Assembly: GCA_002391185.1 (NCBI GenBank)
Contig: DGRY01000092.1
Coordinates: forward strand, 1-13,806
Direction: 5' to 3'
DNA: 13,806 nucleotides
Origin: Prevotella sp. UBA4376
GTDB lineage: Bacteria > Bacteroidota > Bacteroidia > Bacteroidales > Bacteroidaceae
This document shows positions 1-7,018 of the stretch, in pieces; positions within the stretch are counted from its first letter, which is position 1, and each line of letters starts with the position of its first letter. Under the pieces are notes generated by a model. It ran no database searches. It was not told the origin of the DNA and was given only the letters and a program-made list of their open reading frames with translations. The position numbers were made by a program, and so were the translations under genes.

Positions 1-326
1 TTTTCTATTGTTCCACGTGCGCATACCACATCTTCGTCAATTTCAAGTTGCGAGAAAACAACATTAATCTCTGTATCTTTTGTTGGTATTACAGGGACAA
101 TGAATTTTAGATTCTTCACCTTCTGAAGTTCTATATCCAAAGAGAAATACTCTTCTATTATTTCGCCTATCACCTTGATGATACACACGCCAGGCGTTAC
201 AGGGCTACCAGGAAAGTGTGCCTGATAAATCACATGACTGCTATCAGGGCGCAGGGAAATAGAATATTCAGCGTTATCAATATTCGGCTTTCCCAATGGT
301 ATAAACATCGTTCTCAATAATTTCAT
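1..326 (-). CDS. FabZ/ApeI-like hot-dog 3-hydroxyacyl-ACP dehydratase, partial (C-terminus beyond left edge)
   Basis: Reading the minus strand from the ATG at 326 gives an open frame of 108 codons that leaves the window without a stop. The protein starts MKLLRTMFIPLG and contains AHFPGSPVTPGV at about residues 41-52, the active-site loop of the FabA/FabZ hot-dog dehydratases, which remove water from 3-hydroxyacyl-ACP. The loop His is present. The acidic residue that normally follows (Glu in FabZ, Asp in FabA) aligns with Lys in the segment CIIKVIGE. The ATG overlaps the TGA of the LolA-like gene (ATGA), so the two are co-translated. APE clusters usually carry two hot-dog dehydratases, ApeI-like and ApeP-like. 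This one resembles ApeI because it keeps the HFPG loop. Family assignment is firm; catalytic competence alone is uncertain. Confidence 0.85.
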   Translation of the reverse strand, partial: MKLLRTMFIPLGKPNIDNAEYSISLRPDSSHVIYQAHFPGSPVTPGVCIIKVIGEIIEEYFSLDIELQKVKNLKFIVPVIPTKDTEINVVFSQLEIDEDVVCARGTIE

Positions 327-958
327 TTGATATTCTTTCTGGAAGATGCTTTAATGTTTTTAAATTCAATAGCAATATTATCGCCATTTGATTGTATCAT
401 GTCTATCTTCTGAATATTATGAATAGCGGGGTTATATTCTATCATAACTTTTTTCAACCGCTTCTTCATAGTTTCTGAACGAGGAACAAGTATACCAACC
501 CAATATTTGCCACGAGTGTACATAGTGACATTGAAATCGCGACTATTGGCGAAGCTTTCTCCATTAATACTGCTAAAAGCCATTTTAGAAATACTCTTGA
601 ATATTCTATTTGCTGAGAGATCTAATGTTGACACATGTTTACCCGATTTTGTTGTAACCTTACTATCATCTATTGTGATAGCATATTTATAAGGCTTGCT
701 ATACAGCCACTCAAGCTTTGACGGAGCATTGAAAGTCATAGAACCATAGCTAACCACGGGTTCGTCCATAAAGGAGAAATTGCTTTTCTGCACGAAATCA
801 GCTGTCATCACAACGATGGCTTTTGAGCGCTGCACTATTGTAGATATCATTGACTTTGCCTTAGCAGGCGACATCTTTTTTAGTTGCTGAGCCATAACAC
901 AATGACTCACCATCAGCAAGAAAAACAATATAATATATTTATACTTTTTTGCGTTCAT
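323..958 (-). CDS. LolA-like periplasmic lipid/lipoprotein carrier of the APE cluster
   Basis: This 211-residue protein has a signal peptide (basic MNAKKYKYK-like start, hydrophobic run 8-18, probable cleavage after VMA at 21-23) followed by a LolA-type fold. LolA features seen are TADFVQ in the first strand region and a later stretch GSMTFNAPSKLEWLYSKPY, resembling the LolA pattern of a G-x-x-x-F strand followed by PxxLRWxYxxP. LolA carries lipoproteins from the inner to the outer membrane. LolA-like members in aryl polyene and flexirubin clusters are thought to carry the lipid-anchored pigment or assist its exporter; the substrate here is inferred. An in-frame TTG at 979 would add seven residues, but the ATG at 958 begins a typical signal peptide and sits 7 nt after the upstream stop. 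Cys20 is not in a good lipobox, so a soluble periplasmic protein is more likely than a lipoprotein. Confidence 0.83.
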   Translation of the reverse strand: MNAKKYKYIILFFLLMVSHCVMAQQLKKMSPAKAKSMISTIVQRSKAIVVMTADFVQKSNFSFMDEPVVSYGSMTFNAPSKLEWLYSKPYKYAITIDDSKVTTKSGKHVSTLDLSANRIFKSISKMAFSSINGESFANSRDFNVTMYTRGKYWVGILVPRSETMKKRLKKVMIEYNPAIHNIQKIDMIQSNGDNIAIEFKNIKASSRKNIK

Positions 959-965
959 ACAGTTT

Positions 966-1322
966 TTATTTTGCAACAAAGATACATCCTAAGATTATAA
1001 GAGCAACACCTACCCAGCGAGTAAGAGGTATTGTTTCGTGAAATATAAACATCGCAGCCAACATGCCAAAAACATAGCTTAATGATATCATGGGGTAAGC
1101 CATAGAAAATGGAAAGTTCTTGATTATATACATCCAAAGAACAGTTGCCAGCGCATAGCATATTCCACAGCCGAGCCACCACCAATTTGTTAGTTGATGA
1201 AGAATGAAGTTAATGCTCCACGAAAAATTGCCCATTGCTTTCAAGGCAAACTTCAATAGCACCTGTCCCCCACAAAGAAGAAGGCATTGAATAACCGATA
1301 TCAAAAGCAGTTTATAAATCAT
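966..1322 (-). CDS. Small four-helix SMR/EamA-type membrane protein, ArnE-like
   Basis: The protein has 118 residues with four predicted membrane helices (about 4-25, 47-65, 70-92 and 99-117), the size and layout of the small multidrug resistance/half-EamA family. Conserved features are the GGQVLLKFAL end of helix 1, the FPFSMAYPMISLSYVFG helix and the closing FHETIPLTRWVGVALI. The membrane glutamate of helix 1 that couples EmrE to protons is absent; the G-G-Q-x-x-x-K pattern is closer to ArnE/ArnF, which flip undecaprenyl-linked aminoarabinose. I infer a role in flipping a lipid- or sugar-linked pigment intermediate rather than drug efflux. It lies 11 nt after the KS-CLF gene and 7 nt before the LolA-like gene, so it is in the same transcript. 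A pigment exporter role is possible, but a four-helix protein would need to dimerise. Confidence 0.8.
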   Translation of the reverse strand: MIYKLLLISVIQCLLLCGGQVLLKFALKAMGNFSWSINFILHQLTNWWWLGCGICYALATVLWMYIIKNFPFSMAYPMISLSYVFGMLAAMFIFHETIPLTRWVGVALIILGCIFVAK

Positions 1323-1333
1323 GCAGTTTTAAT

Positions 1334-3157
1334 TTAAACTTCTAAAGTAAACATATAAGCAGCAGAGACATCTGTCTTGTAATCAGGAGAATAATGCTCT
1401 TTGTTCAAGCTTTCGTTATACTCTTCTGTTGCTTCATCATTCAATGTAACAAGCACATTCATAGCTCTACCTGAGAGCAACTGTTCGCATGCATCATCAA
1501 CAGCTTGCTGCAACGATTGAGCACGATGTGAATAGGTGGTATTATACCCATGGCAATGAAGTTCCATAGCTAATAACGTAGCCGCAGAATTATGTGTAGA
1601 GAGTGTGAAAAGAGCGGGATACATTGCATCTTCACCCTCATTCTTCAGCTGCTTCATAATTTTCACACTATCTTGTATGTTTCCAAGCGATGTAGCGTTT
1701 ATGATTGCGTCTGGGACACAAATACCGCTATCACTACAGCATTTTAAAGCTGTAGCCAACGCACGTTTTAGCATGTGGCTATAACGGCGGGTTTTCATAG
1801 GAGAGATATAGTTCCTCATCTCACAGTCTTCAACAGCCTCTGTAACATGAAACAGTTTAACACGTTTAGGCAATCGAATTTTCCCTCCCTGCAATTCTAT
1901 TTCTCTATATTCCTCGTATAATGCGTCTATATTGCTCTTATATGCCTTTTCTTTGTTATATGAAGAAATAATTATTGAAGAATCATTACCTCCAAAGGCA
2001 AAAGAGTTACACATTACATTATGTATTTCGGGGTGTTCTCCTCCAATATATGGCTCAAAGCATTTTTCACATGGGCTTTGCCAACCAAGGTTTTGTGGAA
2101 TAAAGTTATTTGTGAGAGATAAAACTGAGAACACAGTTTCAATAGCACCAGCTGCACTTGTCGCATGTCCTGTAAACGCTTTGGTTGATGAAAACAAAGG
2201 CGTTCTGTCGTGAAACACACGTTTGATAGCATAGCTTTCTGAACTATCATTATTTATAGTTCCCGTGCCATGCGCATTAATATACTGAATATCTTGTGCT
2301 GCGACATGTGCTTCGGTAAGCGCAAAAGCCATAGCACGGAAGGCCCCTTCGCCATTTTCGCTTGAAGCTGTTGAATGAAAAGCATCACACGCATTGCCTG
2401 CACCTGAGAAAGTTGCAAGTATCTTAGCGCCACGAGTCAAAGCATGTTCTTCTGTTTCAACAACAATATATGCTGCACCCTCGCCTAAGTTAAGTCCTTT
2501 ACGCTCACTGTCGAAGGGACGGCAACGCTCATCATCAAGAATCATCAACGACTTGAAGCCATTAAGATGAAAAATGCTCAATGCCTCAGTACCACCACAT
2601 ACAGCAACATCTACATCACCAGCATCAACCATTCTTGCACCACGTATGATGGCATTTAATGCTGAAGAACAAGCCGTTGACAGAGTTATCTTCTGGTTAA
2701 ATAATGCGCTACCATCACTTTTTTTAAAGTATTTTGCTATCTTCTCCGTGCAACCTCCACAATCGTGGTTATCAAGTATTTCAGCTGTAAGTTTATCAGG
2801 ATAGGCTTTCTCTGTAATATCCATGCCTGCAACAGTAGTGCCATTAACAAGGGCGCAACGCTGCTGAGCAAGAGCTTTCGGTTCACCAAATGCTTCCTCA
2901 ATTGCTTCACGAGCAGCCCAAATGCCAAGTAGCTCGCTGCGTGATGTCAAATCATCTTCATCAATAGCCAGTTTACTACGCATTTCATCGTTGCTCATTT
3001 TCACCTCACCAACAAGAAACTCCTTATGTGAAGTGTTCAGATAGTTTACAGGGGCTATACCACTACAATTCTGCTGTAGTGATACAAGGTTTTCTTCGAC
3101 ATTGTTTCCAATAGCCGAAAGAACGCCCATTCCTGTGATTACAACTTTATTTCGCAC
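1334..3157 (-). CDS. Beta-ketoacyl-ACP synthase fused to a C-terminal chain-length-factor-like domain (APE KS-CLF)
   Basis: The 607-residue product starts with a FabF-type ketosynthase (residues 1-400): VVITGMGVLS at the start, nucleophile Cys163 in STACSSAL, His296 in NAHGTGT, His331 in FTGHATSAAG and the closing FAFGGNDSS. It would condense malonyl-ACP with the growing acyl-ACP. FabF enzymes end near 410 residues; here about 200 more follow. Residues 455-565 resemble the Ketoacyl-synt_2/ApeC family: a basic RRYSHMLKRAL helix, a NATSLGNIQDS segment and LSTHNSAATLL, which matches the SVHNA signature of that family. In proteobacterial APE clusters this chain-length factor is a separate protein paired with its KS, so this looks like a natural fusion. 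The start is GTG at 3157, overlapping the ACP gene by 11 nt; the next ATG would delete the first beta strand. Confidence 0.88.
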   Translation of the reverse strand: MRNKVVITGMGVLSAIGNNVEENLVSLQQNCSGIAPVNYLNTSHKEFLVGEVKMSNDEMRSKLAIDEDDLTSRSELLGIWAAREAIEEAFGEPKALAQQRCALVNGTTVAGMDITEKAYPDKLTAEILDNHDCGGCTEKIAKYFKKSDGSALFNQKITLSTACSSALNAIIRGARMVDAGDVDVAVCGGTEALSIFHLNGFKSLMILDDERCRPFDSERKGLNLGEGAAYIVVETEEHALTRGAKILATFSGAGNACDAFHSTASSENGEGAFRAMAFALTEAHVAAQDIQYINAHGTGTINNDSSESYAIKRVFHDRTPLFSSTKAFTGHATSAAGAIETVFSVLSLTNNFIPQNLGWQSPCEKCFEPYIGGEHPEIHNVMCNSFAFGGNDSSIIISSYNKEKAYKSNIDALYEEYREIELQGGKIRLPKRVKLFHVTEAVEDCEMRNYISPMKTRRYSHMLKRALATALKCCSDSGICVPDAIINATSLGNIQDSVKIMKQLKNEGEDAMYPALFTLSTHNSAATLLAMELHCHGYNTTYSHRAQSLQQAVDDACEQLLSGRAMNVLVTLNDEATEEYNESLNKEHYSPDYKTDVSAAYMFTLEV

Positions 3158-3404
3158 GGTTCTCTGTTATATAATCAGCTATAGTAGAGATACTTTTAAA
3201 TATATCCTTACCTGCTTTTGGATCTTTTATTTTTATTCCATAGCTTTTCTCAAGCATGACAATAAGTTCCAAGGCATCGATACTATCAAGTCCCAGACCA
3301 TCGTTGCCAAATAAAGGCGCATTGTCCTCAATATCTGCAGCTGTTAAATCATCAAGATTCAAAGCTTCTATTACCTTGTTTTTGAGTTCTTCTTTTAATT
3401 CCAT
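3147..3404 (-). CDS. Acyl carrier protein (85 aa)
   Basis: This 85-residue acidic protein has the ACP four-helix pattern. The phosphopantetheine attachment site is Ser41 in GLGLDSIDALEL, followed by the recognition helix ELIVMLEKSYGIKI. It would hold the aryl or polyene chain as a thioester for the neighbouring synthases. Its ATG overlaps the TAA of the upstream ketosynthase (TAATG at 3402-3406), and its own end overlaps the next ketosynthase, so the ACP is translationally coupled to condensing enzymes on both sides. It differs clearly from the second ACP (6754-6999): a longer loop before the Ser (FGNDGLGLDS against KDDLGIDS), so the two probably serve different steps, as with the paired ApeE/ApeF ACPs of APE clusters. 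Which ACP takes the starter and which the elongating chain cannot be told. Confidence 0.92.
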   Translation of the reverse strand: MELKEELKNKVIEALNLDDLTAADIEDNAPLFGNDGLGLDSIDALELIVMLEKSYGIKIKDPKAGKDIFKSISTIADYITENRAK

Positions 3405-4999
3405 TATTGCTTATATATATTTAATTTACATTCATATTCTGTTTCTGATTCTGCATTTATCCACCCCACAATAGAATGGCACATTTTTCCGAAGAGCATA
3501 CTTCCCTTCACGATATGCATCATCAGCTCTTCATCTTTTTCAGGCATCTGTATATAGAGTGTTTCACCATGAAAATTATGTCGCAAAGCTATTTCGCCAC
3601 ATACAATATTTGGCAAGGTATAGACGAACAGACTGGGACTTGGGAAGTAGTTGTCGGCATGAATTGTAGCACGATACAGTTCATCAACTACCTTTGAGCC
3701 TGACTGTCCGAAAAGAACAATAGCACAATCGTCATCTTCGGTTTCTTCCTTCAACAATAGCTCGCTTGCAACAAATCCCAACTGCGACAGAACATCCATC
3801 TTATAGAACTTTGGGTAGTCGCCTATTCTTGCTTTATAAACTTCCTTCAAAGACGGACAATTAGCCTTATCTATATCGACGGTCTTTATCTTTTGACATT
3901 CGTCTATTACCACTGTTCTGTTTACAGGTTTATGAGAATAAGCTATAGCTGCATTAATGCCACCAAAACCTGAGATCATCTTTATAAAACAGGTCTTTTT
4001 CTCTGTATCTACCAGATTGCGATTATCGTTTGAAATATTCAATTTAAGCGATGTGCCTTGCTCATCATAGCCTTTGGTTGCAAGAATTACGCCATCGTCT
4101 ATTGAAAGCATAGTAATAATGGTTTCAAGTACGCCAGCTGCACCCATAGTATGACCCACATAACCTTTATATGAGTTTACAGGGATATCAGCAAGACCAG
4201 CCTGAGAAATGGCTTTAGCCTCCATCTCATCATTATATAAAGTGGCAGTACCATGAGCATTCACCAACACAATATCTTGTTTGTTTATTTTTTCAAGAAC
4301 ACTTGTCAGCACCCTACTTGCACCCTTAGCAACAGGCGACGGACTTGAAATGTGGTAACCGTCGTTAGCCATCTCACCCGCTTGATAAATCCAGTCTTTT
4401 GGCTTTGCATCTGCAACATTCTGTAACACCATTGTGGCAACTGCCTCACCAGGATTCATACCAATACGCTCTATGTCGAAAGGTCTGCAGGCTTCATCAC
4501 TCACAGCTTTAAGACTTTGAAAGCCTGAAACAATAAACTTATTCATAACCTCAATACCAACGACAATAGCATAATCAAAACTATTGCTTTCGCTTTGCAC
4601 TTCCAAAGCTCTTGCAGCTACTATCTGAGCACAAACACCTGATGTGCAGGCATTACTTACAACAATGACCTTTACTTCTGTCTGCCATTTGTCAGCAAGG
4701 TTGTTGCGTAAACGAGAGGCATAGTCCTCATCATCAATATTCCCTTTAACAGTACTGATAACAAGCAGAATCTGCTTACCGCTGAAATCGAGTGATTTTG
4801 TAGCATCGTCTATTGATGAAATGGCAAGTTCCTGAAAATCAGACTCTTCCTCAAAAAGTGAAGCACAAAATGGTTCTGGAATATTATACTTGCCCTCATA
4901 GCGTTTCAAAGAAGACACACCTTGCTTAACAGCATTATAGTTTTCAATGCTGTTCTTTCCTAAAGGTGATATAATATTATGTGCTACTACTCTAATCAT
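3404..4999 (-). CDS. Beta-ketoacyl-ACP synthase with extra C-terminal half-thiolase-like domain
   Basis: The 531-residue product has a FabF/FabB-type ketosynthase core in residues 1-355: nucleophile Cys118 in SNACTSGVC, His249 in NAHGTAT, His283 in YVGHTMGAAG and the closing SGFGGINAA. The Cys-His-His triad is intact, so it should condense rather than act only as a chain-length factor. The core is short at the N-terminus compared with FabF (Cys118 instead of about 163), so part of the cap region is missing. Residues 360-531 are additional. Within them FGQSGSKVVDEL followed by SPSLFVYTLPNIVCGEIA resembles the N-terminal half of a ketosynthase without an active-site Cys elbow. It starts at the ATG at 4999, overlapping the thioesterase gene by 8 nt. 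It may form a heterodimer with another KS of the cluster. The KS assignment is firm; the role of the tail is unknown. Confidence 0.87.
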   Translation of the reverse strand: MIRVVAHNIISPLGKNSIENYNAVKQGVSSLKRYEGKYNIPEPFCASLFEEESDFQELAISSIDDATKSLDFSGKQILLVISTVKGNIDDEDYASRLRNNLADKWQTEVKVIVVSNACTSGVCAQIVAARALEVQSESNSFDYAIVVGIEVMNKFIVSGFQSLKAVSDEACRPFDIERIGMNPGEAVATMVLQNVADAKPKDWIYQAGEMANDGYHISSPSPVAKGASRVLTSVLEKINKQDIVLVNAHGTATLYNDEMEAKAISQAGLADIPVNSYKGYVGHTMGAAGVLETIITMLSIDDGVILATKGYDEQGTSLKLNISNDNRNLVDTEKKTCFIKMISGFGGINAAIAYSHKPVNRTVVIDECQKIKTVDIDKANCPSLKEVYKARIGDYPKFYKMDVLSQLGFVASELLLKEETEDDDCAIVLFGQSGSKVVDELYRATIHADNYFPSPSLFVYTLPNIVCGEIALRHNFHGETLYIQMPEKDEELMMHIVKGSMLFGKMCHSIVGWINAESETEYECKLNIYKQ

Positions 5000-5414
5000 C
5001 TAACCATTTCTTCTTCCATTCCTCAATGTATGCAGGATTCTCCCACATCAGTTCGTTTGTTTCGGCATTAAGGAAAACCTGCGTCGATTCGCCCGTTGCA
5101 AGAAGTTCATCGGTAACACCATCATGAATCTCGTAAGAGAACTTCAGTTTGGCAGCTTCTGTGGGATGATATACAATATCTATGCGAGGTGTCATACCAT
5201 AAAGCAAAGGCTTGTGGTAATGAAAACTTAAATCAACAAGCGGCGCTGTAAAATTGTTATGAAGCATAGTCATATACTCCAACCCATATTTCTTACCAAA
5301 TGCCTCACGAGCATCTTCAAAATATAGAGGATAAGAGCCATGCCATACGATGCGCATAGAGTCAACCTCGCTAAATCGAACTTCAAAAGTCTTACTTGCC
5401 TTTAGAGTCTTCAT
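4992..5414 (-). CDS. Hot-dog acyl-ACP/acyl-CoA thioesterase (4HBT/YbgC-like)
   Basis: This is a 140-residue single hot-dog domain. VRFSEVDSMRIVWHGSYPLYF at about residues 12-32 matches the 4-hydroxybenzoyl-CoA thioesterase/YbgC signature, with the catalytic Asp at residue 18 and the conserved H-G-x-Y after it. The typical second half follows (HYHKPLLYGMTPRIDI and GESTQVFLN). It would hydrolyse an acyl or aryl-polyene thioester, either releasing product from the ACP or clearing stalled chains. A thioesterase of this type is a regular member of aryl polyene clusters. The start chosen is the ATG at 5414, which forms a TGATG junction with the upstream dehydratase gene; a GTG one codon earlier is in frame but less likely. 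Function as thioesterase is well supported; the substrate is inferred from context. Confidence 0.87.
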   Translation of the reverse strand: MKTLKASKTFEVRFSEVDSMRIVWHGSYPLYFEDAREAFGKKYGLEYMTMLHNNFTAPLVDLSFHYHKPLLYGMTPRIDIVYHPTEAAKLKFSYEIHDGVTDELLATGESTQVFLNAETNELMWENPAYIEEWKKKWLDD

Positions 5415-5845
5415 CACATATTTTTTTCTGCAATAGCAATCTTCATCTGAGCCTTTACTATCACTTTGTTATTACATACTATCTGCGCGTCAACAAGTGT
5501 CACACCCATAATATCTTGTAGTACCTCTATTCGAGTTGTCAAAATATCACCCACAGATGGAGTTTCGACAACACTAAGATTCTTTATTGCACCAATAAAC
5601 CCTATCTGAACATCCTTCTTAAGGATATATTTATTCACATACCCTAAACGAGCTGCACAAGTTTGAGCAATATTCTCAGCAAGGGCACACGCATTTAATT
5701 TGCCATTTTCAACAAAGATATTGTCATTACGCACCTCAAAACTTGTCTCGGTGATTTTTTCATCAAATTTCGTTAAACAATCAATCATTATGAATGGTGA
5801 TTGCTGAGGTAGTAATTCACGAGTTTTCTGTATGTCCATTTTCAT
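5414..5845 (-). CDS. FabZ/ApeP-like hot-dog dehydratase subunit lacking all histidines
   Basis: This protein of 143 residues (from the ATG at 5845; another ATG lies at 5839) has a FabZ-like hot-dog fold. The start RELLPQQSPFIMID parallels the LLPHRxPFLLVD of FabZ, and the central helix ALAENIAQTCAARLGY parallels EAMAQxxG, keeping the catalytic-type Glu. It lacks the HFPG loop, as ApeP-type dehydratases do, and the LPH histidine is Gln. There is no histidine anywhere in the protein, so it cannot use the normal His/Glu mechanism alone. It may pair with the partial hot-dog protein at 1-326, which has the His but not the acid. The 3' end of the acyltransferase gene overlaps this gene by 29 nt. 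A TTG upstream at 5857 is in frame but unlikely. Family is clear; activity as a homodimer is doubtful. Confidence 0.83.
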   Translation of the reverse strand: MKMDIQKTRELLPQQSPFIMIDCLTKFDEKITETSFEVRNDNIFVENGKLNACALAENIAQTCAARLGYVNKYILKKDVQIGFIGAIKNLSVVETPSVGDILTTRIEVLQDIMGVTLVDAQIVCNNKVIVKAQMKIAIAEKNM

Positions 5846-6728
5846 TAAAGAAATCAAAGTAATTAAACCATTGCTCAGGATGTCCTCTTACAACAGCTTC
5901 AAGATGAGCTGCATATTCTTTGGCAATATGAGCTGCACGCTGTTTAATACTACCTTCTCCTTGACTTAGCTCTCGAATACTAACAGCGTAATGATATACG
6001 CCAGTCTTTATAACATGAATAGACAAGACAGATAACTCTCTTTGCGCTGCAATAGCAAATGGACCTAATGGCAGTTCTGATTTTCTTCCCATAAATGAAA
6101 CAGATACTGTTCTCGGACTACCGAAAACTCTATCAGCAGGAATACTCACACTTTCGCCACATGCCAACGCATTATTAATCTCAAACAAGTGACTCATGTC
6201 ATCACGAACAAGTATCATATTGAGATTATTCCCTGCAAACAATCTCTGTCTGTTATTCATAACAACCTGTGCCTCATTAGCATAAACCAAAGCATTAAAC
6301 TTTTTTCTTTCGGCAACAAGTTCGTATCCAGCAATCTCATAATTGCCCACATGTGCAGACAAAATCACAAAGCCTGCAGCATCTTGTGCATGTTTCTTAT
6401 ATATATCACTTTCAGGTATATCAAAGTTAAATCGTCCACCACTATATATATAGAAACGGTCGATAATTATTTCGGCAAAGCGACAATGGTTTATATATGT
6501 CATCCAAAAAGACTTTATTCTTGAATACTTCATGCGTTTACGCATGAAAAACCATATTGCTAAATACCCTTTATGATTGAACAGCATGCACCAAGGAATA
6601 ACAAATACGCTGACAAAGGTATATACAAGAGGTAACGGAATAAACCGCACGATGAATATTGATGCGCGATGCATCCAGTCAGCGCCGGCTGTTCTTCCCT
6701 TCCACTCTTGTTTCTTACCTTCTGTCAT
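5817..6728 (-). CDS. LpxL/HtrB-type lysophospholipid acyltransferase of the APE cluster
   Basis: This 303-residue membrane-associated acyltransferase has a hydrophobic N-terminal stretch (about residues 22-52), the HX4E catalytic motif of the LpxL/LpxM family as SAHVGNYEIAG (His126, Glu131), a later PADRVFGS segment and the family's C-terminal HPEQWFNYFDFF, close to the HPEQWxWxHxR of lauroyltransferases. LpxL enzymes move an acyl chain from ACP to lipid A. In aryl polyene clusters the homologue probably transfers the polyene chain from ACP to a lipid or sugar anchor in the inner membrane. The frame is open upstream to 6776, where an ATG would overlap the ACP gene, but the ATG at 6728 lies 25 nt after the ACP stop, follows an AAGGAAA stretch and starts a normal family N-terminus, so I prefer it. 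Confidence 0.87.
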   Translation of the reverse strand: MTEGKKQEWKGRTAGADWMHRASIFIVRFIPLPLVYTFVSVFVIPWCMLFNHKGYLAIWFFMRKRMKYSRIKSFWMTYINHCRFAEIIIDRFYIYSGGRFNFDIPESDIYKKHAQDAAGFVILSAHVGNYEIAGYELVAERKKFNALVYANEAQVVMNNRQRLFAGNNLNMILVRDDMSHLFEINNALACGESVSIPADRVFGSPRTVSVSFMGRKSELPLGPFAIAAQRELSVLSIHVIKTGVYHYAVSIRELSQGEGSIKQRAAHIAKEYAAHLEAVVRGHPEQWFNYFDFFNENGHTENS

Positions 6729-6753
6729 ATAGTTTTCCTTTTTTCGTAGGCTA

Positions 6754-6999
6754 TTATGCGTTAACCTTGCTTTCAATATAATCGCAGAACTGGCTTAATG
6801 TCTTAACACCAGCCATCTCCTCTGGCTTAATCTTAAAACCAAAGTTCTTTTCTACAATGACAACAATATCAACAAAGTCAAGAGAATCAATACCTAAATC
6901 ATCTTTAAGAAGTGCCTCTGGAGCAATCTTTTCTTCATCAATTTCAAGGTCGTCAATCAAAAAATTACGTACCTTCTCTTCAATTTCTGTTCTATTCAT
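6754..6999 (-). CDS. Acyl carrier protein (81 aa)
   Basis: This 81-residue acidic protein has the typical ACP sequence, with phosphopantetheine attachment at Ser39 in DDLGIDSLDFVDI and the following helix VVIVEKNFGFKI. It is the carrier for acyl intermediates of the cluster. It sits between the methyltransferase (19 nt upstream) and the acyltransferase (25 nt downstream), which suggests that it presents the chain to either enzyme. It is not a duplicate of the ACP at 3147-3404: spacing around the Ser and the loop before it differ, matching the usual APE arrangement of two distinct ACPs. Identity as an ACP is very secure. Confidence 0.94.
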   Translation of the reverse strand: MNRTEIEEKVRNFLIDDLEIDEEKIAPEALLKDDLGIDSLDFVDIVVIVEKNFGFKIKPEEMAGVKTLSQFCDYIESKVNA

Positions 7000-7018
7000 A
7001 TTTAACTATAATTTATTT

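Noticed and set aside
959..979. TTG start extending the LolA-like protein by seven residues
   Set aside because: The extension puts extra polar residues before a normal signal peptide; the ATG at 958 fits signal peptide form and operon spacing.
6189..6524. 111-codon plus-strand open frame opposite the acyltransferase
   Set aside because: It lies wholly antisense to a well-supported LpxL-like gene; the translation shows no domain, and the overlapping minus-strand frame carries the HX4E and HPEQW motifs.
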